DNA of 64,000 nt, from contig JAKZHN010000033.1 in the NCBI GenBank assembly GCA_037179335.1, positions 62,001 to 126,000 of the forward strand. The letters are read 5' to 3'. Origin of the DNA: Cyclaneusma minus. Lineage: Eukaryota; Ascomycota; Leotiomycetes; Marthamycetales; Marthamycetaceae. Numbering within the stretch: position 1 is the stretch's first letter; each line of letters begins with the position of its first letter. The notes beneath the pieces were generated by a model. That model did no database searches. It saw only the letters and a list, made by a program, of their open reading frames with translations, and had not been told where the DNA came from. Both the position numbers and the translations under genes were made by a program. This document shows, one piece after another, positions 35,549-45,627 of this stretch.

Positions 35549-38010
35549 TCAAATGATAGTAACCACTCGATCTTCCCAGCTTCCTACCATACTCTCCATC
35601 TCCGACTTAGACTGCCAGCGAAAATTGACCAGGCCCACGCGTTGATATACCCTTGAATTAGCGTCAACTTCGCGCAAACATAAGCCGTCCAGCTCGTAGA
35701 GACCTGTGAGAAGTTTGGTCATATCGCCGTCAGGAAGTTCTCGCCAGTCAGTAGTTGTCGGTTCGATCTCGCCAGTGAATAGTTGTCGTTTCACTTCGTC
35801 TTCCAGCATAGGCCTGACTCTGACAAGAAAAATAATGTAACCAATGTCGGTGAACAAACTGGTGTCAATTTCCGTTGCAATTCCTGGTATGGCTTCGCTA
35901 TTCTGACTGTCGAGAGCTGCTTCTGTTTTCGGGACGACAGGCTTTTTGCATCTGAAGTTAAAAATCAAACTGTTAGCAACCTAGCCACAACGTTGAATAT
36001 TTCAACAGAGGTTCTAATGACGTACATCCAACGTTCGTCTTCACCCCGAACCAACAATTTCTCCGCAGAAACGCGTATACAGGCAGGGGGCTTTCCTTCT
36101 CCCTCGGCCTCAGCATCGAAACAAGAGCTAATATGGTGATCCAAATAGATTCTGTAAAACCCACGACTTGTTTCTTCGGCCAGCTCTTGCTGAGGACCTC
36201 GAATAAGTGGTTTCGCCAACCCTCGTAATACCAATTCACCCGACTGTACCTCGCCATATGGATTGCAACCTTTCGGTTCAACTTTGCAAGATATCATTTG
36301 AGCTTTATGTGTATCCGAGTTCGCCGATTCTGCTATTTTACCATACCGGTACGACACCACGCTATCAAAGACAGCCCATGACCAGGAGGGTGCTCGGTAT
36401 GGTCTGGTCTGCTTCTCGTCTCCAGATCTATGACGACGCCTCCATAGCAGACCTTCTGCAATATGTGTACTCCACAGCCCGGCCAGATATTCACCTCCCA
36501 GAACGGGGTGGAGGAGCGCAGCAATTGCTGAGAATGCCGGCAGTTTGTCCGAGCCGAAAGATAATTGGCCTCGAGAATAGTCCGCGACGATACTATAGTA
36601 CTCATGTAGAAGCGCTCGACGATCGATGTTTGCGGAGAACTTTGAGGACGGATGAGCAAGTGAAGTGGTTATAGGATAGCTTTTCATCGAAACATATTCG
36701 ATATCCTCCGCGGATCTTGAAACGTGTGGACAACTCCAATAAATCTGTCGGCTGCCATAGAACAGAATACGGAGAGACAAATAAGTTTCTTGCAGCGCCC
36801 ACGCACGCCATGATAGCTTGCTGTTAATTGCGATTTCACGCTGTTCTTCTCTTTGTCCTAGAGGGATTCTTGATACGTATACCAGGTTATCTCGGAGATT
36901 CAAGTGGCCGCTATCCTGTAAAGGCAATGCGACGCTGCTTTGCTCTTCCGCGGGCAAAGCGGACTTCAGTATTCCGTACGTACTTCCGAGAGAGACCGAT
37001 GCTGATATTGTAAGGAAAGCGTTCTGATAGACACGACACATCCTTGCAGATTCCAACTCCCAGTCTTTGGTGGAATCCTGCAAAATACACAAAGAATCGA
37101 TCCAGAGATAGCGAACCTTCAATCTTCGTGTGATGGAAACTGCGTCTCGAAAATTTGCGGCCAAAGCCCCGAAAGGAATGGCTTCTTGGAACTGGTCGAT
37201 TGTTTTGGCAGAGAGCACCAGTTCAATGGCCCCACCCCAGCAGTGACTGAGAGCCACATATCTCCCAGTAAGACCATTCGTAATAACGAGCTTTGGTAGG
37301 ATATCATGCGAGTCATCTGACACTCCGACATCGATGACTCTGGTAGGTAGCGGAGCCACGCCATGCTGACTACACTCAGTGTGCCGAGTAGAACACTCCT
37401 CAAGCCATTGACTTGCGATGTCGAAGTTCGAAGTCGAACCTAGGTCTGGGTCTATCTGATATCGCCCAACCCGGTATTTACCAACATGTGCAGCCTTCCC
37501 TGGCACTAAATAGCAGCTATTAATTGTTAAAGTCTTGAATCGACTCACAAGCGACGTACCTCTGGGTATGCTTAGTCCTAAACGCAAATCTTGATGTTTC
37601 CACATTTTCCACCTGCTCCGGCCTATAGAACCTCCCTCAAACGAAGGTCCGGCTTGGATCATCAGGACATCAAAGAGCTGAAGCCCAGCCAATGACGGAG
37701 ACCATGGACTGGAGGAGTGTACAGTGTTAATACAGACCTTGAAGTCGGTGCTTTCACCTTTCGACTCTAGATGCCGGAGCCCCTCATACCTGGTCGCTGA
37801 TCCCATATATGTATGAACCTTCTCGGTAGTGTAAGCCGTGCGGATGAGCTGGCAGAGCTCGCAGCCCTGGTTTGCAGAGTCGATCAGCTCGTCAAGGGAA
37901 CCATGGTGCTGGTAATAAGCCTCAAAGGGAAAACTCCGGGCTTTAAATTCACGCTCCGCTAGTGATATCAATTTGCTGATCGACAAGCCTGCGCATAATT
38001 TGCAGAACAT
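35549..38010 (-). CDS. HET-domain protein, about 795 aa
   Basis: Exons (minus) 38010..36026 and 35951..35549, joined over a 74-nt GTACGT..TTCAG intron. The start is chosen at MFCKLC, typical for this group; an upstream Met at 38151 is possible. The HET core is clear: YVALSHCWGG (about residue 251), NFRDAVSITRRL, YLWIDSLCILQD, then LESARMCRVYQNAFLTISAS. After it comes WRAWALQETYLS and the usual C-terminal fold ending in VYQRVGLVNF. HET proteins act in vegetative incompatibility and cell death. A 54-nt stretch at 37506-37559 has intron-like ends (GTACGT, TTTAG) but is also open in frame, so 18 residues are uncertain. Several small transposons sit just upstream. Confidence 0.9.
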
Positions 38011-38306
38011 CTTGCAGCGTGGTGGTGGAAGGGACTGGACAGTGAACGCTTGTAGTAGATCGGCGATACTGAGGAGTTGTATCTGAAAAAACAAGCTGTC
38101 GTTTGGGATCGTGTGTTGTAGTGAGAAGGACCTCGTTGAAAGGCTTGGCAAGAGTACTCCCTGTTCAATATGTTAGCTGAGCCCTAGTCAATCGTGGATG
38201 GGGAGAACATACAGCAGCTCTCTTAATCTTATCTCCTCGCTTTGGCGGCGGTCAAGAAAGATTCGGTGGTGCTTGTGTTTGTGATACTGAGGGATGGGAT
38301 GCAGGG

Positions 38307-38352
38307 CTGAGGATGGAGCTGAGGATGGAGCTGAGGATGGAGCTGAGGATAC
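38307..38352 (+). repeat. 12-bp tandem repeat (CTGAGGATGGAG)n
   Basis: Almost four copies about 300 bases upstream of the HET start codon. Confidence 0.85.
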
Positions 38353-38358
38353 CTGGGC

Positions 38359-38836
38359 CAGTGTGGGGGAAACTAAAATCTAAGGAACTAAATAAAATTA
38401 GTTTAGTTCAACTGAATCTAAGCAAGACTTAGTTTAGTTCCTAGTTAATCTACGTAGTTTTAGTTTCAGGCATCAATCACGTGCCCCCAGCCAAAAATAA
38501 TGGGTGCCTGATGCGAGCTTCGCTCGTGTTCACCCCCTAAAAATAGAAGCGCCGCAGGCCAGTGCCAAGCACTTGCTTATGTCCCAATATAAAGCGATAT
38601 AATAAAAAAAACTTTGGCGCATTATTTTTATATTAATAATTGTTTAATTGCGCATTTATTAATTTTTTTTAATTAAAATTGGACCCGCTTTAGCACCCTA
38701 TTATTAGCTATTTCAAACCCCCCCAAAACTAAAAATAAACTAAAAATTATCTAAAAATCTAAATGGTCCTTAGTTTAGATAAACTAAAAGTTTTAAACTA
38801 AAGTTTAGTTTTTGCCATTTAGTTTCCCCCACACTG
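38359..38836. mobile_element. 478-bp hAT-like MITE
   Basis: Ends are CAGTGTGGGGGAAACTAAA and its exact reverse complement, flanked by a perfect 8-bp duplication ACCTGGGC at 38351-38358 and 38837-38844. A CAGTG-type tip with an 8-bp target duplication is the hAT signature. No coding capacity; the interior is AT-rich with several TTTAGTTT/AAACTAAA subterminal words. Confidence 0.9.
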
Positions 38837-38916
38837 ACCTGGGCATGTGGAATCATGGTGCGGGGTTTTTGCGTGAGGCTCCAGTTATCAAACAGTACAT
38901 GTGGAGATGTCATGTA

Positions 38917-39934
38917 CAGTGAGCCAGGATTTTAATTATTCCATGTCGCCGATTACAAGGGTAAATGGTGTTGTGGGCCTTGGGCATTTACCATATTGAG
39001 GTAAAATTGATATTCAGGTGATTTAAATTAAAAATTTCTTAATAACCACGTAAGCAAAAAAAACGGGGTAAGTTCAAGAAAACGGAATAACAAAATGAGA
39101 TTTCAATGCTTGCAAAATCGCGGATTTTTGGTTGTAAAAACAGGTTTTTTTTATGGTTTTCATTAAGCAAAAGCAATAAGTATTGCCGAGTTGCCAAGCT
39201 AGTCCCACCAAATCAACTCCACTCCTGCACGTGGCTGACATGGAATAATTAAACGGTAATTTACCCGCATGCCATAAAAACTTTTCAAAATTACTGGCAT
39301 GCTATACCACTTTTGCCACATGCCATAAAAAATAAAAAACTCATTAAAATTTTAATATTAGGAAAAAAAACGCTGGTTTTTCTAAATTATTAAGAATTAA
39401 TATCAAAAATTATTAAATAAATTCAATATATATATTTATTTAGAATATAAATATAGCTTATAAATTCCAGAAGTAAAATAATGGCATGGCAGTAATTTCC
39501 CTTATGCTAAAAATTATTAATGCTTATTTAAAAACCGGTTTTTATTAATTTTATTACAAATATATAAAAACTAGGATATTTTAAATTAAAATATATATTT
39601 ATTTTGAAAATTAAATAATTACTAATATGCCATAATTTTGCTATTTATGGCATACCAGTAATTTGCATTTGTATTTATCCAAATTTAGGCTTTTTTCTCT
39701 TTATTAAATAAGCGAGTTTTCAAATTTTTTAAACTTGAATTATAAAATTTAGCTATTGAATTTAGTAAATGAAATTTTAGTTTTTTAAAAATCGGCTATA
39801 TTTATATTTTAATAATTTGCGGAAACCAGTATGTTTTTATGGCATATGGCAAAATTAGTATGGCATGCCGGTAATATTGAAAAGTTTTTGTGGCATGGCA
39901 GTAAATTACCGATAATTAAAATACTGGCTCACTG
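38917..39934. mobile_element. Tc1/mariner-like MITE, interrupted by another transposon
   Basis: Left end CAGTGAGCCAGGATTTTAAT (38917 on) is matched by an inverted copy on the right (ATTAAAATACTGGCTCACTG, ending 39934) after the insertion at 39254-39911 is removed. TA dinucleotides abut both tips (38915-38916 and 39935-39936). Without the insertion and its duplicated 9 bases the element is about 350 bp. TA target duplication and a CAGT-type tip fit the Tc1/mariner/pogo group. Confidence 0.8.
39254..39911. mobile_element. 658-bp Mutator-like MITE, same ends as the 14.4-kb element
   Basis: Starts CGGTAATTTACC and ends with the reverse complement; over about 75 bases the ends match those at 9090 and 23458 with few changes. 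A perfect 9-bp duplication, ATAATTAAA, flanks it at 39245-39253 and 39912-39920. The interior is AT-rich and non-coding, with extra copies of the TGGCATGGCAGTAATTT-like word near 39480-39512 and 39612-39670. It has landed in the right inverted repeat of the mariner-like element. Confidence 0.92.
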
Positions 39935-39937
39935 TAC

Positions 39938-40474
39938 TTACAAGGTTCCTGTTTTGTTGGTCAGTTCTTAGTCAGGCTGTCAGCTCAGAGATATAAACTA
40001 TGGTTGCGCCTCCGTTGCGCTGCTCAACTGAATGACTTGCTGTTGCTTTAGAATAAAAGCGACCTTCCAACGGGAATGCATAATGCGAAGAAATGCCTTC
40101 ACCAGAGGCATTATTGTCTCCTCGAGATTTCACTTTCAAATGCCAATTCGTCCAACACACCAGGCATCAAAATCTCGACCGTAACAAAACGTGCTCTGCC
40201 CACGTCTATGCACCTAGCCCTAAATAAATAAGTAAGAAAAATACAAACTTTTTCCTGGGGACAAGAACAAGGGCTGACAGACCTGCTGCCAGAACTCAAA
40301 AGGAACAGAATTTTTGAAATCAAAACCATATAGGCCACTGGCTAATTCTACTAATGAAATAGCAAAATTATCGAGATAGCCCAGATATCTTAATTATGAG
40401 CATTCAGGTCATTAATCGACCAAGGCGAATGATAAGTGATGCGTTCCGAAAGTTTGGGAAGAACTTGGTTGAGG
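39938..40474. other. Intergenic, no gene seen
   Basis: Short frames only (39972-40338), without recognisable features. Confidence 0.5.
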
Positions 40475-41145
40475 TCATGTGTAAGCCGGAGTGTCGTCCT
40501 CCCAAGGCGATTGGAGATAAAGTCTACTAGTAATAACCGATGGCGAAGCTGGAGTGACAGCTTCCAGCGGTTGAACTGGGGGAACTATGGTAGATTCCAA
40601 GCTCCGGAAGGCTAGGTCTCGAATAAAACCGGTTGTGGCCTCGGATTTTAGCGTGGCCATCTCCATGCGCAACCCAAGCATAAGTATAGAAGACGAGGGA
40701 TAAGTCTATCAACGTCCAGCTAGGATACTTCTATTCGTGGATACTTAGCGGGAACCCTCACCCAGGACTTCAAAGTCAAGCCATAGTCCTACTAGCTGAT
40801 CCAATTCTTCAAGTTCTCCAAGATAACGAAAGAATCTTACAAGTTGCTTCGGCGTCGAAAAATAAACTCGAACTCCGAAGAAGCTGAGACCCGTGAAGAA
40901 ATAGCCAAAGCAGATAAGCAGCATAACGTAGATCTCAAACGGCTCCACGATATTTTGTGCCATAGCAGACCTAGACAATAGCCACAATAATTACTCGCCC
41001 TCAGATCGAATTCGCATTATGCGTACCCTAACAGAAACGCCGTGCGGATTGCAGCCAGGATCAGCCAGGATGACATCCATTGTCCCAGTCGAATACCGAA
41101 ACCGTAGAGGTCCGAGTTGCCTCTATCCTCACTCCAAGTCTGGTC
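40475..41145 (-). pseudogene. Fragment of a fungal multi-spanning membrane-protein gene
   Basis: On the minus strand one exon reads NSDLYGFGIRLGQWMSSWL, a phrase typical of a large family of uncharacterised fungal membrane proteins. A 56-nt intron (41026-40971) joins it in frame to EIYVMLLICFGYFFTGLSFF, the next conserved membrane segment. A further possible exon lies at 40475-40700. The stretch between the two conserved parts is shorter than I expect and no clear start Met is visible, so it may be truncated or have introns I cannot place. Function of the family is unknown. Confidence 0.4.
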
Positions 41146-41605
41146 TCGACTGCGGATGGAAGTTGTAGTGACGAGAGAGCCAAGTGGATGGGCAAGGCCG
41201 CCTGGCTGTGGCCAAGTATTGCCACGCAAAGCACAAGAGGTAGGGTAGTAGATGCATCGTAGGCATCTTTGGATGAAAGCCGAGCTGATCAAACTTGAGA
41301 CACTCGGGACGAGTCGGTATCGTATCCGTTCGCAAAGCCTCGTCACCAAACTTCTTCCATTCCATTTATTCCAGTACTCTGTGAAACTCTTCCTGGAAAC
41401 TTTTCACAGGCCACAATGCTGTCCAACTCAGCCGCACAAGGCCGTGCAGTTCTTCAACGTCCCATATCAACCATATCAAGCACTCTACCATAAGCCTGCG
41501 CGGCTGCGCCGCCCTGCGCGGCCCTGCGCGGCCTGCGCCACAGCAAGTATCCTGCCCTTCGAACCCAGCGGTATTAGAAACTTCCATGCCAGTATTTGGG
41601 GCCTG

Positions 41606-41645
41606 TTGCCCCGGCTTGCCCCGGCTTGCCCCAGCTTGCCCCAGC
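41606..41645 (+). repeat. 10-bp tandem repeat (TTGCCCCGGC)n
   Basis: Four copies, the last two with A replacing G. Confidence 0.85.
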
Positions 41646-42182
41646 GGTATGCAGCAAATCAGCGTATGTAGTATCGGCCCCCAATTCGACATACATGAGT
41701 ACCTACTTCGGCTGAGAGGAGCGAGAACGAGAAAACAATTTTTTGAAACTGGGAGCGAGGGGCCACGGACTACACTTTGCTACTACCTCCGTTTTCGGAA
41801 TCGGGAGAAAGGGCGGGTAGGACTGGGTGCCTACCATTCGAATGGCTAGAGACATGAAGCGCGGGGGAAGATCCTAGGTACCTGTCTTCATATCCAGCAG
41901 CTCCCTAAGCCAGCCACTAGAACCAGCTAATTCTACGCGACGGCATGGATCTGATGATCAGCATAGGAAGCATCAATCATGGCTCAAAGATTTGGTAAAT
42001 ACTAACTGGGCAACACTAAGGGGCATATTTTGAAAAAATTCTGCGAATGATATTCGCTAAAATAGTCCCTATACGGACTCGTCCGAGTCGTATATAATAA
42101 TACTAGTGCTGAAGCGTCGAGCTAGCCACGCTATAGACATTAGCTACCAATACCTGCGCGAGCAGACGTTAGGCTATTACAT

Positions 42183-42250
42183 CCCCTTCCATCCCATCCC
42201 ATTCCATTGCCCCTTTCCCCTCCCCCTTTCCCCTTTCCCCTTTCCCATTC
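42183..42250 (+). repeat. Pyrimidine tract (CCCCTTT units)
   Basis: Almost pure C/T, with CCCCTTT repeated several times; about 120 bases past the end of the PAP2 gene on its strand. Confidence 0.75.
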
Positions 42251-42370
42251 CGGCACCCGCTCCCCTCCAATTTCATTAGACCGCGTTAGCAAAATCCAGG
42301 ACTCGTCACTCTCCACCTCCCATCTCCATCCCAACATTACATCAACCCCCCTTCTCGCACCACACCATTC

Positions 42371-43956
42371 TCAATCCCTCAAAACCCCCTTAACCAAATC
42401 CTCATCCTCCCCCTCCCCAACATCCACCACCCACCTCTCCGGCTTATGAATCCCCGCCACCCACATCCCCCAATCCTCCAGCGGCAGCGCATTCAACATG
42501 ACGCCGTTCCCCGTCCACGCCACCCCCACAACCACACATCCCGCCACCGCATCCAGCAAAAAGTGATTCGCCGTCGCCAATATGGCTACGAGAATAGTAG
42601 CCGGATAGATGAAGCCTACGAATAAGCAGAGCAGCCGGCGCCAGGAAGGCAGCGAGATGGATTTTGCGAGCGAGGAGGGGAAGAGGCGGATCCGCAGAGA
42701 GCGTTGGTGGGAGGCGGCGAGGGGGATGGTGCTGATGGTGAGGCCGATGAGGAGGGAGTAGCCGAAGTGCAGGGAGGGCATGGCGGCGTAGTGGTTGACG
42801 TAGCGGTTGTCGGTCCAGACGGATCCTTGGCCTTGGGGGCCGTGGACTGTGTCGACGAAACTGTTTCTGCGTTAGTGAACTGTCGATGACTTCCCGGACA
42901 TCGACAGAGTTAAAAGCGCAGATGTCTGTTTTTGAGACTTGCAAGGGCGTGTGTTGTATGAAACATTTGTTCCTTCGCACCCCTATTATTGGGGGAACAG
43001 AGGCAGCAAGAAAAGTGGGATTTTGGAAGGGTTAGGGACTTACGGAAAAGACCTGGCAAGCTTTCCTTCCTCTCCTTTACTATCATCATGCGGCAACAAC
43101 CTCGGCGGCATACAAGGCCAAGCCGTAAAGATCACAAAAGCCAGCAAATTGCAAAACGCCATCGTGCGCCTTCTCGACTCATACAACCTCGGGCCAGCAG
43201 GGCTTCCCTTCGTCTCATTATACCCTTTCCCCGGCTGCGTCTCATCAACGCGATTCCTCGTGCTCGTGTAGTAAAACAGCCAGATCAGGAATGCGATAGA
43301 GCCGGGGATGTGGATGAACGAATATATCCGGTTGATCCAGAGCATTACGAGAGGGCATGCCATGAAATAGGCCTGGATGGCAGGCTCCCAAAATATGCGT
43401 AAGCGCTGCTCGAGCGCGATTACTTGGAGGGCGTGGTGCCGCGCGACGTGGACAGTGCCTTCGACTATGAATACTGCTGCTGCTGCGCGGCCGAGTTGGT
43501 ATACCTTTATGTATTTCGAAGTCAGTATTTCTGCTTATGCCGGTTGTTAGCAGGTCAAGTAAAAAGGCATACCCAGTATATCAGACCCCAATACCACACT
43601 TCAACCAGGAACGGATAAGCTGCCAAGAGGCGACTTATCCGCCTGTCCTTGAATCTGCGCGTATTCGGCGTCGTCACATTCACCTTCCATCCCCAAAGTC
43701 CCAGAACGCGTTTCCGCCATTTGGGTTCCTGGTGCGGAAACAGTGTAGGCGACTTTGAGCCATCCGGCTCGTATCCTCCCAGTAATGATCTCGAGAGTCC
43801 ATTCTCAATGTCGTCTTCACAATTGGATCGGCTGGATGCTGCTCGTCGGTATGATCCGGGTCGGGATTTGGATTCTGAGGAGCGGTTGATCCAGGTGCCG
43901 ACAACGAGGAGACTGATGACTACCAGCGGCTCCGCGACGGTGCCTATGCCACCCAT
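42371..43956 (-). CDS. PAP2-superfamily integral membrane protein (inositol-phosphotransferase-like), 446 aa
   Basis: Exons (minus) 43956..43573, 43504..43044 and 42866..42371 join in frame over introns of 68 and 177 nt. Membrane segments include EPLVVISLLVVGTWI at the N-terminus, FLVEVWYWGLIYWVYQLG across the first junction, AYFMACPLVMLWINRIYSF, and FVIFTAWPCMPP. The catalytic side follows: FVDTVHGPQGQGSVWTDNRY, then MPSLHFGYSLLIG (Ser-x-x-His motif) and LATANHFLLDAVAG (His...Asp motif). These are the PAP2 active-site residues, and the preceding segments place it with the fungal membrane PAP2_3 group related to inositol phosphorylceramide synthases and lipid phosphatases. Substrate unknown. 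The N-terminal loop (about 25-90) is unusual and polar. Confidence 0.85.
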
Positions 43957-45627
43957 GTTTTCGAATTTGGACTGCGCTTGGCAGGTGGACGTTGGTAGAC
44001 GAGGATGTCACCGAGCGCCACGGTTTGTCACTGTCGATGGCAGTAGTCTACTCTGACTCTGGTTGCAGCAACGGAGGAACAGTCCAGTCCCAAGCTCACA
44101 CGGGAAGTTCGGGAGGCGCCCAACGGACGCGGTGGTGAAGATGTTTGGTATAGTGTCCTTGAACAAGCGCTCCAAGGCTTGCAGAAGATTGAATGGAGAT
44201 GAAAGAAACGCAGAAGACCCGAAGGGAAGATTTGATTCACATCAAAGAGCAGAGGAGAGAAGAACAAACTTGCAGTAGGTAGGTGGGCACTGAAAGTACA
44301 CAAACAAGCCTCAGTATCGGAAATCGCAGTTGCTCGTAGCCCGAGCCGCCGAAATTCCTCACCTCGCACTCACCCCCTCGGCGCCAGTCACACTCCAGCT
44401 AGGCGCTGGCAACGGCGACAAAGGCCGGATTCCACGTCCCTTACCTCATGTGGCATATGCTGTCTCCGGTGGCTTCGGGAACCGCTCTGCATCCGTAGTC
44501 CGCACGACTGGTGCCGGCTCGACCAATCGTCGTCGATGTGTCGTCGTCGGGCACGCGACGAATCTCCTGCTTGGGGAAAGTCAAGTTCCTCGACGAAGCT
44601 TGGCATGCGATTAGTCACCCAGCGTCAAAAGCCGATTGGCGAGAGGAGCTAAGGTCCGGACTATTTTTTGGACGATGCTAAGCTTAAAGCCGATCGTGAT
44701 GATCGTGAAAGTGGCTGGGATGACGTGGGGACGTTGGATTCGGCACCGCTGGGTCCCGAGCCGAAAGTCCGTAGAGCAAATTTCTTTCTTGTAGTGAATA
44801 GTTATACAGACGGTGCTCATATGCTGGTTGTAAATACAAAGGTAGTTGTAGTTGTAGAATAGAGCAAAAATAAGAAACCGGAATGATAAAAGCTTGAAGT
44901 TAAAAAATCGAGAGAGCTGACACCTAACAGTCCAATATACCTAACCTCAAAGCCTGGAAATCAATTAACCGTCTCGACTAGTGGAAACTATTGTACTCAA
45001 TCCTAACTTCTTTGGATTCTGGATGACGACCATTACGTGTAAGTACCTAGACATAGAATTGAAAGTTGGAAACCGAACCGAGTGTTCTCGAATCTGGACG
45101 ACTGGCGAGTTTACTATAGAAGCGTTTTTATTTCCTAGACAGTAAAGTTAGGAAACGAGTTCCTAACAGCTATGATACATAATTTGCCCTTTGCGCGCCG
45201 CAATAAAGCTATTTCTTTATTCATTTCTCACGACTCACCAAATTGGCAGAATTCGGCAATCACATTGTCTGAAATATAGTATGTGGATTCAAGAAATAGC
45301 GCTTTTGATCATGCCTTTGCAAGTCGTTGCGATGCAGTGCTGCCCCCATGCTGTCTCCCTGGCATTCCCTGGTGATGATGCTGCCAATGCATACCAGATT
45401 TGACTTTTGCAACATCTTCCGTAAACGCCAGAGGAATGCCGAGAGATCTGTTCATATCGCATGTCTAGTCTATTTCCGGACACGAAACCAGCCCCTCTGC
45501 CCTACATATACAGATGGCAAAGGTATGGGTTGCGTATATAGCGGATACAGATAGCTTATATCCAATCGGCTTCTTTTCACGCACCTTCAACACTTTCCAA
45601 AGGAAATGTGGGGAGCAGGGTCCAGCT
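43957..45627. other. Intergenic, no gene seen
   Basis: Many short overlapping frames on both strands, none with a recognisable motif or consistent splice pattern. No tRNA was recognised. Confidence 0.5.

Larger units (their letters stand above)
41146..42370. other. Intergenic with short GC-rich tandem repeats
   Basis: Holds TGCGCGGC-type repeats at about 41500-41540, a 10-bp repeat at 41606-41645 and a pyrimidine tract at 42183-42250. No gene seen. Confidence 0.5.

Noticed and set aside
9090..39934. Starship-type giant mobile element
   Set aside because: No tyrosine-recombinase captain gene is seen, and the boundaries are ordinary inverted-repeat transposons with short target duplications.
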